This document shows positions 8,895-17,948 of a DNA stretch of 64,000 bases, in pieces. Location of the stretch: assembly GCA_964389675.1 (NCBI GenBank), contig CAYMEV010000001.1, positions 87,765 to 151,764 on the forward strand. Direction: 5' to 3'. Source of the stretch: CAYMEV01 sp964389675 [NCBI: uncultured Candidatus Sumerlaeota bacterium]. Its GTDB lineage: Bacteria > CAYMEV01. Made by a program: the position numbers and the translations under genes. The notes under the pieces are model-generated. The model saw only the letters and a program-made list of their open reading frames with translations, was not told the origin of the DNA and ran no database searches. How positions within the stretch are numbered: position 1 is the stretch's first letter; every line of letters begins with the position of its first letter.

Positions 8895-11800
8895 TTAATA
8901 TCCGGTAATACCGGAAGAATACATGCCTTCAAGGATCTTTTCAAAGCTCTGTGTTTCAGATATGAACAGAAAGATCCTGTCAAGCTGGCTGCAGGATACG
9001 ATCAGGTCCTCATTTGCTCCACCTGTAAAGTATCCGGCACCTACCCGCTCAAATGCGATATCTGCAAGTTTTGTCCATGTTGCTGCTGATGGATTGTAAT
9101 AATATGTTCTTCCCTGAATAACTGCAACAAGCTCATCCATTGAATCGCCTGCTATATCTCCTGTCGCAAGCTTTGAATCAGTATCTGAAGCTACAACCAG
9201 AAGCCTCATCCATGAATAATCACGTCCCTTATACCATACATTATCAGTATCTATCCTGCTGATATCATCCAGGCCTTCCTTGTTTGTGGCAAGCTTCAAT
9301 GGAGTTGAATCAAGGCCTTTGGAATAGCTCATGACATAGATTCCATAACCCTCAAATGTTACTATAAGTTCTTTATAGCCGTCACCTGTGAAATCTCCTG
9401 CTGTGGCATCGGTCAGGCTTATAGTAAGGATCTTGTTGAATTCGCTTGTCGTGCAGTTATATACATAGGTTCCCGCAATTGAATCAAAGGACATAACTAC
9501 ATCCTCTGTATCATTCTTATCAACATCAATTGCAAGGATAAGATATGCAGGAGTTGCTATGATAGCTGTCCAGTCCTTTGAGTTTAATACATTGTTCTCA
9601 TATTCTATGCCCTTTGCATAGTTCCATTTATATACGCCCTGGCCTGCAAATGATGCATAGATCTGTTTCTGAGTTGATCCAGGCATCTCTACAAGGTCAA
9701 AATCAAGAATTGTGCTGTCTATAATAGATACCCATTCTGTGAGATTATAATAATACAGGCCAAATCCAGGAAAATAGCCCACGACTTCGTTGTTGCCATC
9801 ACCAGTGATATCGCCTGCTACAAGTTTTTCAGCATAGGCACCGTTCATTACAGGAACCCATGTTGAACCCTTCATACCAAACTCTATCGGTTTTGAGAAT
9901 GAATATTCCCAGGAGTAAACTGCAGGAGAGTCAGCATTGAAGCTTACAAGAGCAGGCTCTGTTTCTGGATTTTCCTCAGCTACAAGGCCGAGTTTCAGGT
10001 TTACATAGTTATCTGATGTATAAACAGTAGGATGTGTGGAAGATGACCAGTCAAGCGGGTCTCCGTAACCTGAGTCTGTATATCCGTATATTGCCTGTGC
10101 TGTGCTTGTGCCGGTCCAGTAAACCTTTCCTCCGGGAGATTCCCAGGCGGTATTGTTGAATGAGAAATCCACCATCAGGTTCTGTGTGCCGTCATATTCA
10201 AAATTTGCTGAAAATACAAATTCATTCCAGCCTGTTGTGCTTATTGTCGTATCAGCCTGGTATACAACAGTCCATCCCGTATTTTCAAATACAGCAGATG
10301 ATTCATAATCATCCTTTGTTGTGTGTTTCATCCGGATAGTCCAGTTGGTCATCGGCAGTGATGGCAGAGATGAAACATTTATAGCAAGAGAGCTTATTGT
10401 GAGCGGTGCATTACCAAGGTCATCAGCAGTATATATGACCTGAGTCCTGTTGTCATGGTAATAGGTATATATAGGTGCCGGGCTTACCTCGACTGTGCCG
10501 TTGCCTATTATAAGCTCGCTTACTGTTGTAAAGTTCAGGCATGCACTCGTTGTTGTATTACCGTATTCATCTGTTGCCTGTACCTTATAGTAGTATTTTG
10601 TGCTGGTTGTCAGCCCGTCAATTGTCCCTTCATGAGAGGTATTATAACTTGTGCTTGCATCTGCTGAGTATGGCATGCTTGAGCATGATGAACCCCAAAG
10701 CAGGACTGATGTGGCAGGTTCACTTGTTGTAAATCCGATCTCTGCATAATTTCCGCCGAGGGCCACGACATTAATGCCTGATATGACAGGCCCTGAACAG
10801 TCAATTGATGCTGTATCAGTCTTATATTCCGAAGCACGTTTGCCTGTATTTGCATCATAGTATGTGACAGTAAGTGTATCACCGTTTGATACTGCTATAT
10901 CCGAACCCAGCACGACTGATCCTTCAAACATTCCTGCTGTTGCTGTCTCAGTAAGCACAACATCTATCCCTGATGGATATGTTGTTGAAGAGACTTCAAC
11001 AATATGCGTTCCCTGGCCTTCCAGGTCACCGTCAAGCAGTGTAATATCAGCTGTGGCACTGCATGAATAGGCATCACTGTCAAAGGATATAATGCCGTCA
11101 CTTGTAGAGCCTGCAAGGATGGTTGATTCATATACAGTTGTATTATAGCCTGTAACCGTTATATGAAGCTCATCTGTCGGTGTGATGCCTGTATCAAATG
11201 TCAGGGTGGCATCACCTGATGCATCTGTGAATGCTGAAGCATAAATATCATCATTGTTTGATGCATATATGCAGACCAGTGCCTGCTCAAAAGGAGCCTT
11301 GCTTACTGATACATTAACTTCAGCTGATGTCGAGCCTGAAGCTATCATTGTGGGATGCGTAACACTTATGGTCTCCGGGCTTGCTGTCCTGAGCATAAGT
11401 GAAGGATCGCCGAAAATATTATACCATTCGAAATTATCCTCAACATCACTTCCCCATCCTTCCTGGGCCACCAGATACATCTGGCCTGCCAGGCAGCTTC
11501 CGCCGAATGAATAGACCGGATCTTCAAAATGGTGCTTTGCAATACCTGTTGCCATAATGGCCGGAGGATGCCATGAAATGCTTACAGATCCGCCGTAATA
11601 TGCTACAGCACCCTTCGGTACTGATGCAGTTCCTGCCCACATCCATGCTTCTCCGAAACACTCTGATATATCATCAAACTGGCCGTTCAGACAGGCAACA
11701 TCTATAAGGGCAAGAAGCTTAAAACCATTGGAAAGGGCATGCACCTGTGTATTGCTGAATGTGTCATTTGTGCTTCCCCATGATGTACCGCTTCCATGGC

Positions 11801-13133
11801 CTATGTATGTAGCATATGTCCTTCCGTTATTTATGGCAGCGCTGATGTTTGCTGCTGTTGCATTATAATCTCCCTGGAAGAAATAATCATGGTATGTGTA
11901 TGTACCATTAAGCAGGTAGTTTGCAATGCCGTTAATATAATCCTCATCTGACGGGCTTGAACCCTCATTGCTTGCAATACCGAAAGCCTTGCTGTAAAAT
12001 TCTGCCGCTGTCCCTGTAAATGGGTTCTGTTCATAGTTTACTATCTTTGATACCTGGACATCAACCTGTGTTGTATTGTTTGCAAGTATCCTTCCAATAA
12101 GCAGGTCCGGGTAATTATCACCGTCCATCAGTGTATATGGGTAATCGGACGCAGCATTTCCATCTGAAGTTGACCTGTAGTTTGGCGGTATTCCCGACAC
12201 ATGGCCTACAAAAAGGACATAAGTCGGTGTCGGTGTATATGTGGCGTATGCATTATCAATAGCGTTCTGTATTGCTGTAGTAGTGCTTCCGACACTGCTC
12301 ATAAGCAGCTTGTAAACCTTGATGCCCTTGCTGTTCTTCCAGTCTATGAAGGGCTGTATTGATGATTCAAGTGCATCCTCGACAAAAAGAAGCATGGATT
12401 CTGCTTCAACCCGGACACCTCTGCTATTAGTATTATAGTTCAGGACAGTTCCTTCATAAAGGGCATCAAATGTCCTGGATACTGAACCATCCTTAAACAT
12501 GCGGCTTTCAGAGCCTGATTTAATATCAACAGCAACTGTGATCCTCTTATGTACATCAAGCCTTCTTTCTGCAGGATTATACTGGAAAGGGTAGATCCCG
12601 AGCCTTCCTACATAAATGTCTCGTAATGTCCCGGTATCACCCAGAGTAATGATACTTCCTGGATATGTTTCACTGCTCCTGTAGAATTCGCTGTCAGCAA
12701 AGAACGGATACCTGAATCCGGGGTTTGACCTGTTCGGCATCTTCTGGGTCGGATATAACAGGACATTCTCATAGCTGACTGTTTCTTTGTCAATTATGCG
12801 GTACCTGAGATCCGAATCAAATGGAAACTGCAGGAGCTTCCCGAAATGGGGAAGCTCTGCTTTTCCTATATCTGTCATGCTGACAGAGTCAGGCATGGAA
12901 AGCCTTGTATATTCAATCCCGCTTTCATCCTTTGTATCAGCATAAAAGCCAGGGATAGATATCTCTAATATCAGAATGTCATCTTTGGCCTCGATAATAT
13001 TGACAGAAGGATTGCTCCCCTCTGAATCATTTTCGAGACTTACCCAGCCTTCCTGAGGCATATTGCCTGCTGTAAGGATTGTGAAGAAGGCTGTGATGAA
13101 GATGACAACCAGAAATAACTGAAATCTCTTCAT
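8895..13133 (-). CDS. Secreted gingipain-type C25 cysteine peptidase with FG-GAP-like C-terminus, copy B
   Basis: This 1412-residue paralogue of the C25 protein at 1881 has a signal peptide (1-23), propeptide-like region, and C25 domain with H446 (GHGS) and C481 (ACLNG). Ig-like and fibronectin-like domains follow to about 870, then the DNRTQVIY beta module (about 870-1045). Its tail is not the fibronectin-like domain of copy A but about 350 residues of FG-GAP/VCBS-like repeats (GDITGDG, GDFTGDG, GDIAGDS), probably a beta-propeller. The first 290 codons and upstream gap are identical to copy A. It lies 31 nt after the C25 gene at 13165, making a two-peptidase operon closed by the terminator at 8846. 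It probably acts outside the cell on proteins; the propeller may bind surface or substrate, which is inference. Confidence 0.9.
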   Translation of the reverse strand: MKRFQLFLVVIFITAFFTILTAGNMPQEGWVSLENDSEGSNPSVNIIEAKDDILILEISIPGFYADTKDESGIEYTRLSMPDSVSMTDIGKAELPHFGKLLQFPFDSDLRYRIIDKETVSYENVLLYPTQKMPNRSNPGFRYPFFADSEFYRSSETYPGSIITLGDTGTLRDIYVGRLGIYPFQYNPAERRLDVHKRITVAVDIKSGSESRMFKDGSVSRTFDALYEGTVLNYNTNSRGVRVEAESMLLFVEDALESSIQPFIDWKNSKGIKVYKLLMSSVGSTTTAIQNAIDNAYATYTPTPTYVLFVGHVSGIPPNYRSTSDGNAASDYPYTLMDGDNYPDLLIGRILANNTTQVDVQVSKIVNYEQNPFTGTAAEFYSKAFGIASNEGSSPSDEDYINGIANYLLNGTYTYHDYFFQGDYNATAANISAAINNGRTYATYIGHGSGTSWGSTNDTFSNTQVHALSNGFKLLALIDVACLNGQFDDISECFGEAWMWAGTASVPKGAVAYYGGSVSISWHPPAIMATGIAKHHFEDPVYSFGGSCLAGQMYLVAQEGWGSDVEDNFEWYNIFGDPSLMLRTASPETISVTHPTMIASGSTSAEVNVSVSKAPFEQALVCIYASNNDDIYASAFTDASGDATLTFDTGITPTDELHITVTGYNTTVYESTILAGSTSDGIISFDSDAYSCSATADITLLDGDLEGQGTHIVEVSSTTYPSGIDVVLTETATAGMFEGSVVLGSDIAVSNGDTLTVTYYDANTGKRASEYKTDTASIDCSGPVISGINVVALGGNYAEIGFTTSEPATSVLLWGSSCSSMPYSADASTSYNTSHEGTIDGLTTSTKYYYKVQATDEYGNTTTSACLNFTTVSELIIGNGTVEVSPAPIYTYYHDNRTQVIYTADDLGNAPLTISSLAINVSSLPSLPMTNWTIRMKHTTKDDYESSAVFENTGWTVVYQADTTISTTGWNEFVFSANFEYDGTQNLMVDFSFNNTAWESPGGKVYWTGTSTAQAIYGYTDSGYGDPLDWSSSTHPTVYTSDNYVNLKLGLVAEENPETEPALVSFNADSPAVYSWEYSFSKPIEFGMKGSTWVPVMNGAYAEKLVAGDITGDGNNEVVGYFPGFGLYYYNLTEWVSIIDSTILDFDLVEMPGSTQKQIYASFAGQGVYKWNYAKGIEYENNVLNSKDWTAIIATPAYLILAIDVDKNDTEDVVMSFDSIAGTYVYNCTTSEFNKILTISLTDATAGDFTGDGYKELIVTFEGYGIYVMSYSKGLDSTPLKLATNKEGLDDISRIDTDNVWYKGRDYSWMRLLVVASDTDSKLATGDIAGDSMDELVAVIQGRTYYYNPSAATWTKLADIAFERVGAGYFTGGANEDLIVSCSQLDRIFLFISETQSFEKILEGMYSSGITGY

Positions 13134-14607
13134 AATAAAATCTCCTTATATCTTCTTAAAATAATTATTGCTCGTCAAACAGTATGACAGCCATGTCTGA
13201 AGCATATGCTCCCATCATGATCCTTTCAAAGCTTGCTGTATCACTCTTGTAAAGATAGATGAATTCGCCTGCCTTGCTTGAAAGAATTATGTCATCAACC
13301 TGGTCCTGACTGAATTTGCCGAGTATCATCCTGTCGAATGAAGCTGCTACAAGGCTGTTCCATGTCTGGCCGGACGGCTGATAATAATATGTCCTTCCTG
13401 CTATTACTGTAAATATCTCATCTATTGAATCAGATGTTATATTGCCTGTGGCTATCTCTGTATCTGCATCAGGAGCGACTATGAGTATCCTCATCCACTG
13501 GAATGCCTTATTACCGCCCTTTGATGTCCAGACAAAGCTCTCCTTTATGTCATTCTCAAGGTCAATACATGGAATGCTCTTTGCCTGGCCGGCTTTTGCC
13601 GTATAGCTCATAAGATAGATCCCAAGGCCCTCAAATGCTGAAACAAGCTCTGCATATCCATCTCCGTCAATATCAGCCTTTGCAAGATTGACAGGTGATA
13701 CTGTCACTGCCTTTGTAAACAGGTCTTCTGCAAACTGATAGATATAACCGCCGTCAAGGCCGTTAAAAGCTACAAAAAGCTCATCTACACCGTTCTTGAA
13801 TATGTCAACGGCCAGTATTATATCTGCAAGCTGTGTGTTTATCCTCTCCCATGTGCTCTTTGCCTGGTCAAACTGCCAGGTTGACCTGTCCTTTGAATAT
13901 ATCCACTTGTAAATGCCAAATCCATCCAGTGAGGCAATAAGGGTCTTTACACCTGTGCCGTCAATGTCTGCAAGGCAGAAATCATTAATTACACCTGTAG
14001 TTATCTGGCTGAAGCTTTCAAAATCATAAAGGTAAAGCCCCTGTCCGGCAAAATAGGCTATTGCCTCGGCAATACCGTCGCCTGTTATGTCGCCTGTCAC
14101 TACCTTGTCTGCATAATTGCCGTTCATTACAATCGTCCATGTGGAGCCCTTCTCTTCAAATACAAAGGGCTTTGATTCGCTGTATTCCCACTGGTAAATG
14201 GCAGGAAGGTCAGGATTAAGGCTTACTATTGCCCTGTCAAGGTTCATTGGAGGATTGTCTGCAACCAGGCCAAGCTTCAGGTTTATGAAATTATCGCTTG
14301 CATATACCGTCGGATGTGTTGATGATGACCAGTCAAGCGGGTCACCGTATCCTGAGTCTGTATATCCGTATATTGACTGCGCTGTTGAAGTTCCGGTCCA
14401 GTAGACCTTTCCGCCGGGGGATGCCCATTCATCATTGTTGAACGAGAAGTCAACCATAAGGTTCTGGCTTCCGTCATATTCAAAAGGTGCTGCAAATACA
14501 AATTCATTCCAGCCTGTTGCGCTTATGGTGGTATTTGCCTGGTAAACGACTGTCCAGCCCGTGTTCTCAAATACGGCTGATGATTCATAATCAGCCTTTG
14601 TTGTATG
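12262..14607. repeat. 2,346-bp direct repeat, copy 2
   Basis: Partner of 4498-6843. Here it covers the first 872 nt of C25 copy B, the 31-nt gap and the last 1443 nt of the C25 gene at 13165. The gene it enters from the right therefore has a C25 catalytic domain, whereas copy 1 is entered by an M14 gene. Confidence 0.9.
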
Positions 14608-17415
14608 CTTCATCCTTATAGTCCAGTTGGTCATTGTAAGAGATGGGACAGTGCTTACATTAATGGAGAGTGAATTAATGGAAAGAGGTGAATTCCCCAG
14701 GTCATCGGCTGTATATATGACCTGTGTCCTGTTGTCCTCATAATATGTGTATAAAGGTGCATTGGTAACCTCTGTGGTGCCATCCCCTATCTCAAGGATG
14801 TTTAATGTTGAAAAGTTATAGCATCCTGTAGTTACACTGTTATCTGATGCATCCTCTGCTGTTACCTTGAAATAGTATGTGGTATTTGTATCAAGGCCTG
14901 TAATTGTGCCGCTGTGGCTTGTAACATAAGATGTGCTGATGTCTGCTGTATTTGGAAGACTTGAACATGAAAGGCCATAGCTTACAGAAGATACTGCACT
15001 TTCATCTGTACTGAATGATATCTGTGCTGAATTTCCGGAGATATTTGTGATCGTAACACCTGAAACTACCGGTGCAGCGCAGTCTATTGCTGCAGTATCT
15101 GTCTTGTAGGCTGCCTTTTTGCCCTTGCTTCCTGTATTCTCATCATAATAGCTTACAGTAAGTGTATCACCGTCGGATACAGCAATATCTGTCCCCAGTA
15201 TTACAGAACCCTCAAAAACGCCGTCAGTAGCAGTTTCATAAAGGGTAACCGTTATCCCTGAAGGATTTGTAGTTGATGTTACATCCACATTCTGGGTCCC
15301 TTCACCTGAAAGGTCGGAATCAGAAAGTGTGATTACGGCTGTTGATGTACAGTTGTATAAATCATCATCAAAATTTACTATTCCATCAGATGAAGAACCT
15401 ATTAGAATTGTTTTTTCATAATTAATAATATTCGGGTGAGTTACTACAAGCAGGAAATCCCCTGATGAGCTAAGAGGGGAATCCAGCGTAACTGTGGCGC
15501 TTCCGGTAGCATCGGTCCTTGCTGCTCCTCTGATTCCAAGTGAGGGGTTGTAGGCACTTACTATGGCATCTTCAACAGGGCCTTTTGAATCGCTTACAGT
15601 TGCCTCAAAGCTTGCTGTACCTACAGGAAGCAGGTCAGGCGATGTCACAGAAGGATCAACAGGTGATGCAGATGGCAAAAATGATGTACCGTCACCTAAA
15701 AGGTTATACATATCCATGTAGTATTGTGACTGCCCGCCACCGGAATAATAGTTCCAGAGAAGAACCTTTGAATAATTCGTGTTCTGGTCAAGCACATGCA
15801 TTCCATCGAAGAATGCATCCCATGAACGCCTTGCAAGATAGTCATCCTCATCCCAGTATGATGAGTTGGATGCGCCCCAGTAAGCAAAAGCTGCATTGTC
15901 TGCCCTGATAAAGGCCTCAGCTATACATGGTTCATAGCTTGAGCTGTTAAATTGAGTACTCAGACAGCAGTTTCCTATTGCAAAAAAATACATGTACTGA
16001 TTTGTAAGGGAAGTAACATTTGAGACAGATATTGACGTACTGCTTCCGAAAGCCCAGGATGTCTGGCTGCAGTGAGCAGAATAGTTTGCCGCAACCTTGC
16101 CTGCATTCATGGAAGCAATTACATCCGATGCAGTATGGCCTAATGAATAGGCATAAAGCTTGTCATAATCCCAGCCATTGGGGTCAAGATGTGTGGAGGC
16201 GACATAATCAAATGTGCCTTCCCCTACATCGGAGTAGTTTGAATCATAACCTGCTGCAAGCGCAACATCCGTCATCCAGGTAAGGTCAGAATTCTGATAC
16301 TGCTCATAATAAAGCAGTTTCCCCAGATATGTGCTCAGGTCTGAAGTTGTCCTTAAGGATATTCTGCTTATTCCTGCATCAGGAAAATAATCAGAACCGG
16401 CAAGGTAAACATAGTATACATCGGCTGCTGTGCCTGAATCCTCGCCTGTATATGTTGGGATCGTATTTGAATCGCCAACAAGTATTATGCTTGAAGGCGG
16501 GACATCCCATGTATCGTATGCATCCTGGATATACGCATGAATACCTGCTGTGGTAGAACCGTTCGTAATATCTGACTGCTGTGTCAGAGTAACGATATAT
16601 CCCTTCTTTTCTTTCCATTCAACAAATGAGGAAAGGCCTGAATATAGCGCATCTGCTGTAATTATCAGGATACCTTCATCAGAGAATCCTTTTGCATTGA
16701 CAGACTGCTTCAGCTCTTCACTGCCCAATGAGGCAAGGTCATATACCCTGCTGAAGCTTGAGTCATACCTGTTTATCTTTTGAGCTGTCTTTGCCATATC
16801 TGAATTCTTAAGCTCGATCTTAATATCGATCTCTGTATATACCATAAGCCTTTCTGTTGAAGGATTGTATTTCACTGGGAATATGGTAACAGGCAGAAGC
16901 CTTTTCTCTCTTGCCCTTATCTCATCATTTACCTTAATGAACTCCTCAGGCAGAAAAGATTTGCTCTTATAGACCTCTTTATTGATTATAAATTCTGGTG
17001 TCTCAGCTTCCGGGTCTTTTGGCACAGGAAACTGAACAGGATACAGGAGCTCTGCTCCAGTTTCAACCAGAATATCAATCTCCACTGCCTTGCCAAGAGT
17101 ATATGATATCTTGTAATCTGCAGATTCAGGAATCTGTATCAGCTTATAAAAAACCGGGAGTTTGGGATCCCCATACTCTCCAAATACCGATCCATCCTCG
17201 AAATAAAGATCGGAATATACTACACCCTCCTTTATGTGGGTCTTGTAGAACATTCCCTTTACATTTGTCTTCAGCCTTATCTCTTCAGGCGAATAGGATT
17301 CGACGATTACACCTTCCTCCAGCTTGCTGTCAGCTGAAATGAAACCGTCATAGGAATAACCTGAAAGAGAAAAGCAGAGTATTACTAAGATAACGACTAA
17401 GTGAACCTTTTTCAT
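13165..17415 (-). CDS. Secreted C25-type cysteine peptidase with variant active-site motifs and FG-GAP-like C-terminus
   Basis: The start at 17415 is chosen because AGGAGG lies 5 nt upstream; an in-frame ATG ten codons earlier would put extra charged residues before the signal peptide. The 1416-residue protein has a signal peptide (1-22), a C25 propeptide-like region, and a C25 domain with H448 in SAHCS and nucleophile probably C484 in NCCLSTQF, where canonical members have GHG and ACxNG. Ig-like, FEGSV-containing beta and fibronectin-like domains follow, then the DNRTQVIY module (about 875-1045) and FG-GAP-like repeats to the end. Residues 937-1416 are identical to the C-terminus of the M14 protein at 5401. 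Its N-terminal two-thirds are closest to the C25 gene at 17949. It heads a two-gene unit with the C25 gene at 8895. Confidence 0.88.
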   Translation of the reverse strand: MKKVHLVVILVILCFSLSGYSYDGFISADSKLEEGVIVESYSPEEIRLKTNVKGMFYKTHIKEGVVYSDLYFEDGSVFGEYGDPKLPVFYKLIQIPESADYKISYTLGKAVEIDILVETGAELLYPVQFPVPKDPEAETPEFIINKEVYKSKSFLPEEFIKVNDEIRAREKRLLPVTIFPVKYNPSTERLMVYTEIDIKIELKNSDMAKTAQKINRYDSSFSRVYDLASLGSEELKQSVNAKGFSDEGILIITADALYSGLSSFVEWKEKKGYIVTLTQQSDITNGSTTAGIHAYIQDAYDTWDVPPSSIILVGDSNTIPTYTGEDSGTAADVYYVYLAGSDYFPDAGISRISLRTTSDLSTYLGKLLYYEQYQNSDLTWMTDVALAAGYDSNYSDVGEGTFDYVASTHLDPNGWDYDKLYAYSLGHTASDVIASMNAGKVAANYSAHCSQTSWAFGSSTSISVSNVTSLTNQYMYFFAIGNCCLSTQFNSSSYEPCIAEAFIRADNAAFAYWGASNSSYWDEDDYLARRSWDAFFDGMHVLDQNTNYSKVLLWNYYSGGGQSQYYMDMYNLLGDGTSFLPSASPVDPSVTSPDLLPVGTASFEATVSDSKGPVEDAIVSAYNPSLGIRGAARTDATGSATVTLDSPLSSSGDFLLVVTHPNIINYEKTILIGSSSDGIVNFDDDLYNCTSTAVITLSDSDLSGEGTQNVDVTSTTNPSGITVTLYETATDGVFEGSVILGTDIAVSDGDTLTVSYYDENTGSKGKKAAYKTDTAAIDCAAPVVSGVTITNISGNSAQISFSTDESAVSSVSYGLSCSSLPNTADISTSYVTSHSGTITGLDTNTTYYFKVTAEDASDNSVTTGCYNFSTLNILEIGDGTTEVTNAPLYTYYEDNRTQVIYTADDLGNSPLSINSLSINVSTVPSLTMTNWTIRMKHTTKADYESSAVFENTGWTVVYQANTTISATGWNEFVFAAPFEYDGSQNLMVDFSFNNDEWASPGGKVYWTGTSTAQSIYGYTDSGYGDPLDWSSSTHPTVYASDNFINLKLGLVADNPPMNLDRAIVSLNPDLPAIYQWEYSESKPFVFEEKGSTWTIVMNGNYADKVVTGDITGDGIAEAIAYFAGQGLYLYDFESFSQITTGVINDFCLADIDGTGVKTLIASLDGFGIYKWIYSKDRSTWQFDQAKSTWERINTQLADIILAVDIFKNGVDELFVAFNGLDGGYIYQFAEDLFTKAVTVSPVNLAKADIDGDGYAELVSAFEGLGIYLMSYTAKAGQAKSIPCIDLENDIKESFVWTSKGGNKAFQWMRILIVAPDADTEIATGNITSDSIDEIFTVIAGRTYYYQPSGQTWNSLVAASFDRMILGKFSQDQVDDIILSSKAGEFIYLYKSDTASFERIMMGAYASDMAVILFDEQ

Positions 17416-17420
17416 TGATT

Positions 17421-17426
17421 CCTCCT
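17421..17426 (-). promoter_or_regulatory. Ribosome binding site deciding the start at 17415
   Basis: AGGAGG on the minus strand, 5 nt before the ATG at 17415, supports that codon over the in-frame ATG at 17445, which lies upstream of the site. Confidence 0.85.
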
Positions 17427-17900
17427 GTTTTTTGTTTTTTTTCATTTATATATGCATAAATAAAAATATTATTCTTCTGGATTTTTGTTTCATATATGAA
17501 GTTTTTTCGATAAAGAAGGAAAGGTTTTCATAATAATGGAGAGAAATAAAAAATTGTGTGTAAATAACATCCTTAATCAACAAACTGCACTATATAACTT
17601 TATTCCAATAATATGGACCTTTGACATTAATGATTGTATCACAATATTAAATGCTTTCAAGAATAAATTTTAAATATTGCCTGCATTATTATATTTTTTT
17701 TGAAATCTTGCCATATCTGCATGACTTTATGAACCTGAACAGATATCATGTCCTCAATCAGCAAGGATGAAACAGCAAAATACTATAATTCATCACGGGC
17801 ATCTCACATATAAAATGGAAGTGGATGTCTAAAAGCCTTTAAACCAAAAACAAAAAGCTATCTGATCTGAATAATTAAATTTCTTTTGTTAAGGGGAATA

Positions 17901-17934
17901 AAAAAAGGCAGGGATTTCTTCCCTGCCTTTTTTT
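17901..17934 (-). terminator. Terminator after the C25 gene at 17949
   Basis: A perfect 14-bp stem (17901-17914 with 17920-17933) and a 5-nt loop begins 15 nt past the stop of the minus-strand gene. The stem is flanked by A6 and T runs on both sides, so it could work in either direction. Confidence 0.85.
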
Positions 17935-17948
17935 CTCTGATATTCCTA

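Larger units (their letters stand above)
17416..17948. other. AT-rich intergenic region between peptidase units
   Basis: This 533-nt stretch holds the AGGAGG site of the gene at 13165 (17421-17426), a perfect 12-bp palindrome ttcatatatgaa (17489-17500) that could be an operator, and terminator 17901-17934. I see no convincing gene. A small plus-strand frame running into the next gene is a shadow of that gene. No promoter matched well enough to call. Confidence 0.6.

Noticed and set aside
1881-17445. Type IX secretion C-terminal domain on the gingipain-like proteins
   Set aside because: The ends (RLVWN, LFDEQ, ITGY, VISL) do not show the usual T9SS CTD motifs, and no por/spr gene is in the window. 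The export route is left open.
17449-17900. Small RNA or unannotated gene in the long AT-rich gap
   Set aside because: No conserved frame, structured element or paired promoter and terminator was found apart from the terminator of the upstream gene.
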